64,000 bases of DNA from Porites lobata (taxonomy: Eukaryota > Cnidaria > Anthozoa > Scleractinia > Poritidae), in the NCBI GenBank assembly GCA_942486035.1, contig CALNXK010000155.1, positions 865,501 through 929,500 on the forward strand. The letters run 5' to 3'. The notes beneath the pieces are model-generated. The model ran no database searches, was not told the DNA's origin, and was given only the letters and a program-made list of their open reading frames with translations. Shown here piece by piece: positions 26,001 to 32,429 of this stretch; position 1 is the first letter of the stretch, and each line of letters opens with the position of its first letter. A program made the translations under genes and the position numbers.

Positions 26001-29000
26001 CTTGTATTATATTGTATTACATTATTGCTATTATTTTTGTTTTGTTTTGCGTTATAGAGCTCATTGAAAAGGGCCCGAAGGAGATAGAGGAAGAAGTAGA
26101 AGCCACTAGAATCGATTTAGCGAAAAGAAACATGCAGATTCAATCGTTGCAGTACGACTTGTACAAACTACAGGAGAAGTACGACAATGATGTTCACGCC
26201 CTCAAAAAGGAGGTGGAATGGGGTAGGGAAAAAGTTGGATCACTAAAGCTTGAAATCAGAAGGCTAAAAGAACACGAGCCGGAAGACACGATTAGCTTGA
26301 TACGGTGAGTAAAGTAAAACCCCGTGCAAACGCACGCAACATTGTTGTCCAACAACTCCCAACATTGTTGGATGTTACATGTTGCGTCCGTTTGCACACC
26401 CTGTTTCATGTTGTTGGATGTCGTTGCGTGTTGTTGCGCAAAGTTTGAAACCGGTCAAACTTTCAGCCAACAACTCCCAACATTTCTTTTGTTCCTTGAT
26501 CGCCGAAGCGTAGCGCAACAATGTTGGATCCGTTTGCACACCTCTTCCAACATTGTTGGGGCCACGCACGCTCATTACGTATGGTTTACAACGACTTATG
26601 GGTTGTATCCTTCCCACGATGCACTGCAGGTCCCAACATTGTTGTGCCAACAATGTTGGGAATTGTTGCGTCCGTTTGCACGCAGCCTAAAGGCTTGAAA
26701 TTGCAAATTATACAGTAAACTCTCACTTAAACTACGAACACCATTTGCACGACCTTGCCAAGTCGAAGAAAGTGACGGAAAAATGATGACAGAGATCAAT
26801 TCCATGCGTTCATTAAATGAGAGATGGCAATTTTTTGTTTAGTATGTATAATACTTTAGTTAATCGTATATCACCACAACAGTTTCCAACCTGATTGGCT
26901 ATCGGCAACCAAATTGGCTACATCAGGCTGTTCCTATCTTTTCAAAAAGCTAAAGCTTTTTTTTCATCAACTGAATTCCGAATGTAATTTGGGCCCAGTT
27001 TTCTTATTTAAGGCTACATTTATGAATTGAAATTGTTTCCTGTCGTCTGTTTCAACAGATTAACAAGGACTGAAACTTAATAAAGTTGGGGCAGCTTTTT
27101 CAAGTTTTTATGTTACGCCTGCAAAAATCGCTCAAACTTTATTATGGTTTTTGCTTCCTGGTGAAATTTGTTTTTCATGCTATCCCCTTCATACAGTCTG
27201 CAACATAGCCATTTTTAGTGTCGTCACGCAACGCTTTGTGGGGAGGAGCATTGCGTGACGACACTTAAAACGGCTGTGTAGCAGAGTACTTCATAAGGGA
27301 TGGACCATTCTTTTTTTGATGGGGGGGATGGAAAATTTTCACATGCAAGCATTTTTTTATATGCGGCTCCCGCTGCAGACAATTTTTTTGTGTGTGTGTC
27401 TCCGTTTTCCTGCAAACACTTTTTTTGTACTTGCATACTATTTATTTCAGTATTTACAGCCTCTGCAAACAATTTATTTCAAAATTTGCCACCCCCCCCC
27501 GTCAAAAAAATAATGGTTTGTGTTTATCTCAACCAAACCACTCGTTGCTGTTCAATACCATGCCTGAATATGACGAAGTATTTCTTTACATTTTAGTGGC
27601 CAACACGTTCCAGCCAAAAATAAAGAAAATTCCGATGTAGGGGTTGTTTCCAATGTCGCCATTTATTCTCTAAAGGCCAAGGTTGGCAAACTGGAAGCCG
27701 AAACGCAGAGATTGAACGAAAAAGTTCAGCAGTTGGAAAAAGAAAAGGCGACGCTAAGCCTCATGAACACGGAATCGAGGTAAATATGTTAGTTTGTTTG
27801 TTTGTTTATTTACTTATGTCTAGTGAATATTTCAGAAATCTTTGTAAAAGACCTTATGCACGATATCCGCCATCTTTGTACGCGCTAAAAGAGTGAAACG
27901 AGACGCCGATTTACTAGTCATTCAAAATATTCACTTCTAGTTTCGACAAGATTTGCGCAATAATTGCTTGCTGTGAGGACATATACGGGCATTACTGCAT
28001 CTAACAATGAAAGTAACAATTATCACTTCCAACCATGTTTGCTAGTATTGTCTTTAAGATAAAAACGTCCAAACAAACCATCTTGGCAAATTTTATTATC
28101 TGTTTGCCCCTAAATAACCAGTCACAAAGGGGAAAGAGCAAGGGGGCGCTCTTTTAATAAGGCAAAGATTTCTCAGTTTCGTTGCCAAGTGATCTAAAAT
28201 GATAGATTTACATTCAGGCCTCTTCTTTTTATCTCGTGATAAATAGTGCGCATAATAATGAATATGTGGAGTGCCGCCGGAACCTGGGACGGTAACGTTG
28301 CAAGGAGAAAAATAGAGGCGAGAGGTTATCCCTCCTTCATATCACCCCTCTCTTTCTGACTTGTCGTTGTTATTCAAGTAAAAACAAATTGGTGTTCTAG
28401 GGACGAGCCAGAATATAGTCGTTGAACAGATGCTGCGAGAGAGGGGTAGTGTTCATATTTTCAATGTAAATCAGAATTGTACTATTGTAGGGGCCAATTT
28501 GGTCTCATTAAAATGGATCTTTTTGTTACCGTTTTTGGAGGTCTAAATTGACCCTTGTACTGGGGCCAAACACCGGTGCCATCAGAACAGGACCTCTCAA
28601 TTTTTGGCCCTCTTGAAAACTACCCCTTCAAAAAGAGCCGATTCAGCTCCAGGCTGGGCCATTTCAGAAGATGACGAGTCTTTTGTGTGTCTGTTACAAG
28701 CAAAAACGAAACCAAAATACAGTGTAATTAGAGCTTTTACGCATTTATTCACTTCTAAATGAGTTGCTACACAAAGTTTTAAATGGAATAATTAAGTGAA
28801 TTACAAAAGTGATTATTGTGGTATCAAACATAAGCGCCTTTGCTGTTCTCCTGTAGCAATAAGGTTGCCCAGTTAACATCCGAGAATAAAGCGTTGAAAA
28901 CGCAGAAAAAGAAATTAATGGAAGAAGCTCAAAAACTGAAGACAAAAGAAAGTGACACCAAACTGAAGGGTGACAGCGGTCGAAGACTTCCAGAAGGTAC

Positions 29001-29785
29001 GTTTTACATTAGTTTACTAAGGGTGGTTTCTACCATGTCGGAGTCGTTATCAGAAGTATAGAGTCTTGAGAGTGATCTACTGAAAATAGTGTTCCGATTC
29101 CGCTTACGATTCGAATGGAGACTAGGTTATCTTTCGCTTCTGCTTCCAACTTAGACTACGAACTGCCTCTTTTTTCAGTCTGCCGAGCGAAAAACAAAAG
29201 CCACCTTTGTTTCTCGCGCACGAACACTCCCCTCACTAAATCGGAAGAAAAAGAGAGACTTTTCGCAGTCTACTTCAATCTCCGATAATTTGACGGAGGC
29301 GGAAGAGATTGAAAACTTTTCCGAAGAATCTTCTCGCTTACGACTTAGTTTATGACCCTGAATTTTAAGTTTCACAAGTTCCCAAGCTTTCCTACGACTC
29401 CGTTGCCAGTGGAAACTATCCTGAAAACGTTATTTAACTTTTGTCGTCACAAGTTACTGGTAAAATTGCTTTCAAAGTTGTCAATTGAGTTTCGGAACTC
29501 ACGTGATTTTAAGGTTAACAAAATGAGGACTGTTAAAAAAGGTAACAGTTTTTTTCAACCTTTTTCATCCTATTTTATTTTGCAGTCTCTACAGAAACTC
29601 TTGAAAGGGAATCGAGGAACGCCTCCCTTCTGGGTTTATCGGCCATTGAAAATGTTAATATAGGGGCGGCAGAACACAAAAGGAGCAAACCTGCATCAAA
29701 GAAGGAAAACTTTCAAAACTGGCTGTCAGAAGATTCATCAAACAACATTTTTAAAGACGAACCCAATCAATGCGCAAATCAATGA
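495..29785 (+). CDS. CENPE: CENP-E-like kinesin-7 (coiled-coil stalk and tail; motor exons outside window)
   Basis: This is the kinetochore motor that moves chromosomes toward microtubule plus ends in mitosis. I join 27 exons: 495-530, 6300-6395, 7680-7915, 8658-8709, 9182-9271, 9375-9446, 10121-10180, 10271-10334, 10810-11248, 11552-12728, 13915-13982, 14603-14657, 15312-15437, 15914-16029, 16777-16963, 17615-17956, 18669-18899, 19577-20929, 22022-22163, 22447-22499, 23638-23779, 24477-24577, 25002-25110, 26058-26304, 27597-27779, 28857-28996, 29586-29785. They sum to 6,117 nt, exactly 2,039 codons with one terminal stop, and all junctions are GT/AG. Near the N-terminal side the product reads EEKIKRLRNMIC, then RRETWCPG. 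That matches the post-motor segment of kinesin-7, recalled in human CENP-E as RRVTWCLG. Almost all the rest is heptad-rich coiled coil. It ends in CANQ, a CaaX box; human CENP-E ends in CKTQ and is farnesylated. No motor exon is seen before 495. Human CENP-E is about 2,700 residues, so about 2,000 plus a motor and neck fits. Small missed or alternative exons remain possible. Confidence 0.85.
1586..1735 (-). repeat. SINE-like repeat fragment
   Basis: It ends CTGAACGCCTGGAAGAGGCT and is C/T-rich upstream. It is related to the elements at 32215-32316 and 33264-33369, which share the GAACGCCTGGAACAGGCT end and a purine-rich opposite strand. Confidence 0.45.
4410..4665. repeat. GGATTCC-rich interspersed repeat, copy 1
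   Basis: It starts near GACAGTCTTGGATT and contains many repetitions of GGATTCCGGATTCC-like words. Related copies lie at 22555-22740 (inverted) and 34030-34250. Confidence 0.6.
4851..5160. repeat. AT-rich palindromic repeat, copy 1
   Basis: An inner palindrome runs from ATAGCATGATTTGTA near 4977 to its inverse near 5135, around a TCGCCTAACGGCTCG centre. The outer part (TTTCTGCAATTTGATTGGCT) reappears inverted at 60460-60582 beside a second copy of the palindrome. Confidence 0.65.
5923..6048. mobile_element. Palindromic MITE with TTAA target duplication
   Basis: Arms start GTGTTTTTTGGG and end in the inverse, CCCAAAAAACAC. TTAA lies on each side (5919-5922 and 6049-6052). The uninterrupted left arm of the large inverted repeat has a single TTAA at the matching place (834-837). 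So this element inserted into the right arm and duplicated TTAA, as piggyBac- or Kolobok-type elements do. Confidence 0.8.
6300..6395 (+). CDS. CENPE: CENP-E exon 2
   Basis: The acceptor is ttccacag and the donor gtcggt, phase 0 at both ends. It encodes 32 residues including EEKIKRLRNMIC, the segment following the kinesin-7 neck. The alternative donor ten bases earlier breaks the frame into the RRETWCPG exon, so I chose 6395. Confidence 0.8.
6396..7679 (+). other. CENP-E intron
   Basis: No gene. It holds a dispersed repeat segment (about 6885-6990) related to 15776-15872, and a (GTTC)n microsatellite near 7549-7570. Confidence 0.5.
7680..7915 (+). CDS. CENPE: CENP-E exon 3, with kinesin-7 RRETWCPG motif
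   Basis: It follows a strong T/C tract ending ttttcag and ends at gttagt. It opens with RRETWCPG, the best family marker in the window. The rest is serine- and acid-rich linker (for example PSSDGSEFDEMPRE). It ends in phase 2. The open frame on the opposite strand is a shadow. Confidence 0.85.
8007..8186. mobile_element. MITE, GCGCTTTTCA family, copy 1
   Basis: Terminal inverted repeats read about GGCGCTTTTCAATAAC and the inverse near AAAAGCGCAGTA, followed inwards by related words around GCGAACTCTG and AGTTCGAGCG. A longer relative is at 49612-49902. Confidence 0.65.
8658..8709 (+). CDS. CENPE: CENP-E exon 4 (52 nt)
   Basis: Acceptor cgaaaacag, donor gttagc. It takes phase 2 from exon 3 and delivers phase 0 to exon 5, which is needed because exon 3 cannot join exon 5 without a stop. 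It encodes SPILDIEREDKDMQTE. A competing 16-nt microexon near 8297 fits the phases but lacks coding character. Confidence 0.65.
9182..9271 (+). CDS. CENPE: CENP-E exon 5
   Basis: Acceptor ttctgtag, donor gtaagt, 30 codons, phase 0. It encodes coiled coil (EMQNEVKKLRKSLDEA). Confidence 0.8.
9375..9446 (+). CDS. CENPE: CENP-E exon 6
   Basis: Acceptor gtttctag, donor gttcgt, 24 codons, phase 0. It encodes ELLEESNALLEKMSTENG and then a short non-helical end. A (TTTA)n run follows in the intron at about 9463-9490. Confidence 0.75.
9866..9995. repeat. Hairpin element
   Basis: ATCCTCGGAGATCCAGG and its imperfect inverse CCTGGTTCTCCGAGGAT bound a 130-bp GC-rich stretch. Confidence 0.55.
10121..10180 (+). 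CDS. CENPE: CENP-E exon 7
   Basis: Acceptor tatttgcag, donor gtattt, 20 codons, phase 0 (NSDITLKYVAEMRSEKANLE). Confidence 0.8.
10271..10334 (+). CDS. CENPE: CENP-E exon 8
   Basis: Acceptor ccctttttag, donor gtgaga, 64 nt, leaving phase 1. It encodes TQVEVLKTQCQDLEQLKVRN. Confidence 0.8.
10810..11248 (+). CDS. CENPE: CENP-E exon 9
   Basis: Acceptor actccgcag, donor gtaatt. 439 nt, entering in phase 1 and leaving in phase 2. It is a strong coiled coil, rich in E/Q/L. Two internal segments are related: ESLQMALEESARDKQQLQ and ESLQNAIGESERAKQQLH, a degenerate repeat about 65 residues apart. Confidence 0.85.
11552..12728 (+). CDS. CENPE: CENP-E exon 10, large coiled-coil exon
   Basis: Acceptor tttatttttag; the donor is gtaata at 12729 (a GT three bases earlier would also keep frame). 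It encodes about 392 coiled-coil residues. It holds a near-perfect tandem repeat of 43 residues. Both large opposite-strand open frames here are shadows of the repeat. Confidence 0.85.
11831..12088 (+). repeat. 129-bp coding tandem repeat (2 copies) in CENP-E exon 10
   Basis: The unit starts at ACTAATCATAGAAGC (11831) and again at ACTAACCATAGAAGC (11960). The two copies differ at only a few positions. Each encodes 43 residues containing EARFEQLTTEKDNEIGKLL and QQLLTEKSRGVEE. 129 is a multiple of three, so the frame is kept. Confidence 0.9.
12951..13040. repeat. Hairpin element
   Basis: Arms AATACCCTGCCAGCAGTGGC and the inverse near GCTCTTAGGGTATT share a GGCTACATTTTCG core, inverted as CGAAAAATGTAGCC. 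Confidence 0.55.
13185..13421. mobile_element. MITE with GGGCCTGTTTCTCGAAAAG ends
   Basis: GGGGCCTGTTTCTCGAAAAG at the left and CTTTCGAGAAACAGGCCC at the right form terminal inverted repeats of about 18 bp. Confidence 0.65.
13569..13801. mobile_element. MITE with ATAGACCTTT ends
   Basis: About 40 bp of inverted repeat: ATAGACCTTTTTACCGATAC at the left and GTATCGGTAGAAAGGTCTAT at the right, with the inner words TTGAATTAATT / AATTAATTCAA also inverted. Confidence 0.75.
13915..13982 (+). CDS. CENPE: CENP-E exon 11
   Basis: Acceptor atttttccag, donor gtaaga, 68 nt, phase 0 to 2. It encodes SDLKVQLEKTIDEKKELEQM. Confidence 0.8.
14603..14657 (+). CDS. CENPE: CENP-E exon 12
   Basis: Acceptor ttgaatgtag, donor gtaagt, 55 nt, phase 2 to 0. 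It encodes LKKERDEIKNDLSESITD. Confidence 0.8.
14879..15145. mobile_element. MITE with long G-run
   Basis: TAAGAGACCTGTCATTA and the inverse TAATGACCGGTCTCTTA bound a 267-bp element. Its interior holds an unbroken run of 15 G near 14917-14931 and C-rich tracts. Confidence 0.6.
15312..15437 (+). CDS. CENPE: CENP-E exon 13
   Basis: Acceptor ttttctatgaag, donor gtattg, 42 codons, phase 0. Coiled coil including DMQQKVKRYKEHIYELESEL. Confidence 0.8.
15776..15872. repeat. Dispersed repeat fragment beside exon 14
   Basis: It begins GTGACACGTCATCAGTATGG and is related to 6885-6990 (GTGACACGCCATCAGCATGG). Both give open frames that join onto neighbouring sequence, which explains spurious N-terminal extensions there. 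Confidence 0.5.
15914..16029 (+). CDS. CENPE: CENP-E exon 14
   Basis: Acceptor atgagcag (a second AG three bases upstream also keeps frame), donor gtcagt. 116 nt, phase 0 to 2. It encodes DVELQRMKKESEELSKDL and following coil. Confidence 0.75.
16777..16963 (+). CDS. CENPE: CENP-E exon 15
   Basis: Acceptor tttcatcaacag, donor gtgaag, 187 nt, phase 2 to 0. It encodes EHSSLSEELQHLRDSLLRD and a basic heptad-rich stretch (KMKAERRET). Confidence 0.8.
17480..17554. repeat. Small direct repeat in intron (about 36-bp unit)
   Basis: GTGTCTGTCTCAGGAAGGTT followed by TGCACCTCCATGGTT occurs twice in tandem just upstream of exon 16. Confidence 0.7.
17615..17956 (+). CDS. CENPE: CENP-E exon 16
   Basis: Acceptor tctcatcag, donor gtactg, 114 codons, phase 0. 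Continuous coiled coil beginning VSELESQCTLLKSEKDVLEH. Confidence 0.85.
18669..18899 (+). CDS. CENPE: CENP-E exon 17
   Basis: Acceptor gttttaatag, donor gtaggg, 77 codons, phase 0. Coiled coil including KLNELSIEITQLRAHIDKL. Confidence 0.85.
18900..19576 (+). other. CENP-E intron, no gene seen
   Basis: Plain AT-rich intron sequence with an ATTTATTT-rich stretch near 19200-19250. Nothing else stands out. Confidence 0.5.
19577..20929 (+). CDS. CENPE: CENP-E exon 18, largest exon (451 codons)
   Basis: Acceptor taatttttag, donor gtactg, phase 0. One uninterrupted coiled coil, very rich in E, L, K and Q. I see no globular domain. The tail of the open frame beyond 20929 is intron (poly-T). Confidence 0.9.
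20930..22021 (+). other. CENP-E intron
   Basis: No gene. It contains the segment GCAAAGACGTTTTTGAGCG near 21678 that recurs near 23157 in a later intron. Confidence 0.5.
22022..22163 (+). CDS. CENPE: CENP-E exon 19 (module copy 1, part a)
   Basis: Acceptor ttttggtacag, donor gtatgt, 142 nt, phase 0 to 1. It encodes RKECEMAKKKCKEAQEKYF and SDRLKAIIDEQE. It is nearly the same as exon 21. Confidence 0.85.
22209..22290. repeat. Hairpin, CGTCACGCAACGCT family, copy 1
   Basis: Arms CTCGCGGCCGTTTTTTGTC and the inverse, with the inner word CGTCACGCAACGCT inverted across a very short loop. Another copy is at 27203-27280, and related ends occur at the inner edges of the large inverted repeat. Confidence 0.75.
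22447..22499 (+). CDS. CENPE: CENP-E exon 20 (module copy 1, part b)
   Basis: Acceptor tatttgtag, donor gtaaga, 53 nt, phase 1 to 0. It encodes DEITELKAKVTKMAEASQ. With exon 19 it forms a 65-codon unit that starts and ends in phase 0. Confidence 0.8.
22555..22740. repeat. GGATTCC-rich interspersed repeat, copy 2 (inverted)
   Basis: GGAATCCGGAATAC and similar words repeat; the opposite strand carries the ATCCAAGACAATG-type end seen as GACAGTCTTGGATT in the other copies. Confidence 0.6.
23253..23406. mobile_element. MITE with GACCCCGTTTACACG ends
   Basis: GACCCCGTTTACACG and the inverse CGTGTAAAAGGGGCC, with an inner GAGTCCGGGCAAAT / ATTTGTCCGGACTC pair. Confidence 0.7.
23638..23779 (+). CDS. 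CENPE: CENP-E exon 21 (module copy 2, part a)
   Basis: Acceptor tcttggtacag, donor gtaagt, 142 nt, phase 0 to 1, the same length and phases as exon 19. It encodes RRECEVAKKKCKDAQEKYF and SDRLKAIIDEMQ. Confidence 0.85.
24150..24293. repeat. Nested double hairpin
   Basis: Outer arms AGCCTGCGTGGCAGGCGTTT and its exact inverse AAACGCCTGCCACGCAGGCT enclose a second hairpin (AGGTGCGAGAGAA / TTCTCTCGCACCT). Both stems continue through A/G-rich AAGGGAAGGG words. Confidence 0.8.
24477..24577 (+). CDS. CENPE: CENP-E exon 22 (module copy 2, part b)
   Basis: Acceptor tttgtttgcag, donor gtaagc, 101 nt, phase 1 to 0. It encodes FMRQIEELKEGTAKKEAEL and following residues. It starts DE like exon 20 but is 48 nt longer. 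Confidence 0.8.
24643..24776. mobile_element. MITE with GGGCCTGTTTACATGG ends
   Basis: GGGCCTGTTTACATGGA and the inverse TCCATGTAAACAGGGTC, with inner TTTCTTTTGTTTT inverted. The flanking CTTAG on both sides may be a target duplication. Confidence 0.75.
25002..25110 (+). CDS. CENPE: CENP-E exon 23
   Basis: Acceptor ctatttttag, donor gtatgt, 109 nt, phase 0 to 1. RECEAEKKKAREVEKKY and LKAVIHEQR mark it as a shorter, diverged third relative of exons 19 and 21. Confidence 0.8.
25853..25982. mobile_element. MITE with GAATAGGCCACTTCC ends
   Basis: GAATAGGCCACTTCCGAGTT and its inverse AACTCGGAAGTGGCCTATTC form terminal inverted repeats. It lies about 75 bp upstream of exon 24 and accounts for a spurious N-terminal open frame there. 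Confidence 0.75.
26058..26304 (+). CDS. CENPE: CENP-E exon 24
   Basis: Acceptor tgcgttatag, donor gtgagt, 247 nt, phase 1 to 2. Coiled coil including DLYKLQEKYDNDVHALKKEV. Confidence 0.85.
26323..26682. mobile_element. MITE beside a CENP-E splice donor
   Basis: CGTGCAAACGCACGCAAC and GTTGCGTCCGTTTGCACG are terminal inverted repeats with one mismatch in 18. The interior is full of CCAACATTGTTGG-type palindromes. It begins 18 bp after the end of exon 24. Confidence 0.75.
27203..27280. repeat. Hairpin, CGTCACGCAACGCT family, copy 2
   Basis: ACATAGCCATTTTTAGTGTC at the left and the inverse near GACACTTAAAACGGCTGTGT, with CGTCACGCAACGCT inverted around an 11-base loop. Confidence 0.75.
27597..27779 (+). 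CDS. CENPE: CENP-E exon 25
   Basis: Acceptor acattttag, donor gtaaat, 183 nt, phase 2 to 2. A KENS-containing linker, then coil KLEAETQRLNEKVQQLEKEK. Confidence 0.8.
27780..28856 (+). other. CENP-E intron, no gene seen
   Basis: Unremarkable AT-rich sequence without recognisable coding or clear inverted repeats. Confidence 0.5.
28857..28996 (+). CDS. CENPE: CENP-E exon 26
   Basis: Acceptor ttctcctgtag, donor gtacgt, 140 nt, phase 2 to 1. Basic coiled-coil end: KALKTQKKKLMEEAQKLK, then a non-helical linker. Confidence 0.8.
29586..29785 (+). CDS. CENPE: CENP-E terminal exon, ending in CaaX box CANQ
   Basis: Acceptor tattttgcag, entered in phase 1. It encodes a 65-residue tail with a basic patch (HKRSKPASKKENF) and ends EPNQCANQ followed by TGA at 29783-29785. 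The final four residues fit a farnesyltransferase CaaX signal with X = Q. Human CENP-E has the same arrangement. Confidence 0.85.
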
Positions 29786-30162
29786 TTAGCCTGCAGTTCG
29801 CTAGCAGTGTATATTGCAATGGTTGCAATCTATCTGTTTCAAATTTAAACTAAAAAGCGGATTAAGTGTTTGCCAGAGCTCTGTTGCCATAGGAAACCTC
29901 AAAATATTAGTTTGGTAGAATACAAAACACCAAGGAATCAATAGTTTAATCTTCAATACTGGATCACAGAAGGCAAAACATATTTTTTTAAGTAACCTGC
30001 CGTGACTACTTCTTGTTACACAGTATTACAATAGTGCCGATGAATATATGTTTCAAAGTTTAAAATGTAGATAAAGTGCTTAACACCTTAAACGAGTTCT
30101 GTCACAATATTTTAGTCTATTGTTTTAAGTTGTGTTGAAATTGAAGGAATCCTTAAAGTATT

Positions 30163-30632
30163 AGGTTGGTGTAAGAGAAAACAGCAAAGACAAAAAATAC
30201 ACATAACATCATTTCAGACACTAGTTTCAGAGAGCACATAACACCGTACCCTTTTTCTGACCAAAAGGGGTAAAAACCACGCCTTAGCCTTTCTCCCCCA
30301 CATATCTATATACTTCATACTAAAGGAAAAGGGAAACCTCTCTTCCCACCTTGGGACGTAGCTCCACTAAACTGTCACAAAATACCGGATAAAAGAACTC
30401 GGACGAGGTTGGTATAAAGGGAAAAAAGCAAAACCAAAAAATACACAACACCATTTTAGACACTGGTTCCAGAGAGCGCATAACACCGTACTCTATTTCA
30501 GACGATCCAAAAAGCAGAAATCTGTATCCTATTTCAGACCAAAGGGGGTTAAAAACCACGCCCTTAGCCTCTCTCTTTCCACCTTGGGACGTAGCTCCAT
30601 TAACCTGCCAGAAAATATTGGATAAAAGATCT
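30163..30632. repeat. Tandem repeat, two units of about 235 bp
   Basis: Shared words in the same order include AGCAAA..AAAAAATACACA, GAGAGCACATAACACCGTAC (GAGAGCGCATAACACCGTAC in unit 2) and CACCTTGGGACGTAGCTCCA. Unit 2 has a short extra CTCTATTTCAGAC segment. Confidence 0.75.
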
Positions 30633-30927
30633 GGAATTGAAAAAATCTTAATTTCAACATCTGGAAACATCCCCTGAAAAAGCATTACACAACCCCTTTC
30701 CTTCAACAACCCACCCCTTTTTTACTACACCACAATAAAAATTGTTTGATTTGAACCAACAATGATACCCGAGAGCTAACGATTTCTGTTATGTTGGAAT
30801 TCCCCAGAAATTTGTTATTTCATAAAAAAATTGCTAAACAATGCGCAACAGAAAAAGATGCCTCATCTCTGATGTCTGACAGTTACACAAGATGTATTAT
30901 GGAAATGTGAAAGTAGCCCAATACCTC

Positions 30928-31327
30928 TTTAGCTTGTATGTTTTGTTTTCCCTATAGAGGTCGCAGGGGAACCCTTCGTCTTCCCATAAATTATGCGTAG
31001 ATAAGCAAGTGAATAAGACGAAATTTGAATGGAACACTTCTCTATAGTATTATCACATGACCTTTATTGGGAAAACAAAACAAATACAAGCTAAAGAGAT
31101 TTATTCTTGCCCTCAGCGTAGCCTGCGATCGAGCAGGCTCAATAGACCTCTCTAGCCGTATGTTTTGTTTTCCCAATAAAGGTCATGTGATAATACTATA
31201 GAGAACTGTTCATTCAAATTTCGTCTAATTCACTTGCATATCTACGCATAATTTATGAGAAGACGAAGGGACAAGTTGCCCTGGGACCTATATAGGGAAA
31301 ACAAAACATACAAGCTAAAGAGGTCTA
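30928..31327. repeat. Head-to-head palindrome of a 180-bp TIR element
   Basis: Unit 30928-31103 has inverted ends around CTTGTATGTTTTGTTTTCCC. The next unit, 31143-31327, is the same sequence in opposite orientation, with shared words AAAGGTCATGTGATAATAC and TACGCATAATTTATG. About 40 bp separates them. Confidence 0.75.
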
Positions 31328-32214
31328 TTGTGCGAGTCCACATCCTTCATCTTTTATAAATTCAAATCTGGCGACTACGGCAATAAAAAATATTACGAAA
31401 AGTTTTAAACAAGGCACTTTTTTCATAATCTATTAATAAGTACAAATGTATCACAGAAGCTATCTTAATATGCATTTTAGCTATTTCCTAACATCCCGCG
31501 TAATGTTACGGACTATAATAATAAGGATTGATTAAACTTTTGATTACAAGAATTTAAAACAACCTTTCCGTCAAAGTACACATTGAAATGAAGCGTAAAG
31601 GAGATATGTCACGCTTTTTGCTATTTTTTAAAAAGCTAAAACGTGTCTTCGTATGAATTGAATTCCAAATATGATGCTTCAGTTTCTGCCTCGTACCCAG
31701 AAGTCTTTCTCGCGCGCGCCAAGGAAGGCGAAAAGGAGACATGGTCCCTTGCGGCTCATCACCAGTCGCTTGCCTCTACCTTGCGAAAAACGAAGCGCCT
31801 GAGGGGGAGGCTGCTTCAGTTTTGTTATTCAATACTATATACGTAGACATTGAAACTCTTCCGTCTTCTGTTGCTATGATGGTATGGATGGACACGAATT
31901 GAAACTTGAAAGAGTTGGCCATCGTTTCCATCACTCCCCTGAAATTATTATGGTTAGTGCTCACTAATGAAATTTGTCTGCTATCCTTTTAAAAGCTCTA
32001 CAGGAGCATTTTGGTTTTGGTTATAAAAGGCACTAAGAAATGACTTCAGAACTTAATAGACCAGTTTCGAATTAAAAATTACCGCTGAATACAAACACGT
32101 TCACACAGGGTTAGCCTCGACGTAAAGTAAAATATTCAGAAATTCTGGCAGGTAAGTGCTTGAAATTTGAATATACACAATAGACAGAGTAATAAAAAGG
32201 GCTTTTTCTCGTTA

Positions 32215-32316
32215 GCCTGTTCCAAGCGTTCAGATAGTGGAGAGCGGTGCGAAGTATAAAAGAAAGCGATGAAAAGTAGAGGGGGGCTGGGGAGAGAGGT
32301 GCGGGAACGCTTGTAA
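32215..32316 (+). repeat. SINE-like repeat, copy left of helicase relic
   Basis: It begins AGCCTGTTCCAAGCGTTCAG, then GAGCGGTGCGAAGTA, then a purine-rich run, and ends GGGAACGCTTG. It is an inverted relative of 33264-33369. Confidence 0.65.
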
Positions 32317-32429
32317 GTATTTTTAACAAAAGTAAGTTACGGTATACCAGATCCTGGTATACCCTCTGATTGGTTGATTTTGACAGTTTTTGTCAACAGT
32401 GGAGCGTCTTCGATCACAGCGAGAAATGC

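Larger units (their letters stand above)
29786..32214. other. Intergenic, repeat-rich, no gene seen
   Basis: It holds the CENP-E 3' flank (an AATAAA lies at 30734), a 235-bp tandem repeat and a head-to-head palindrome. Short open frames have no recognisable product. Confidence 0.5.

Noticed and set aside
29179..29355. 58 open codons after a good pyrimidine tract in the last CENP-E intron
   Set aside because: The only acceptor at its start puts it out of phase with exon 26, and no donor follows. Exon 26 joins the CANQ exon directly in phase 1. An alternative exon cannot be fully excluded.
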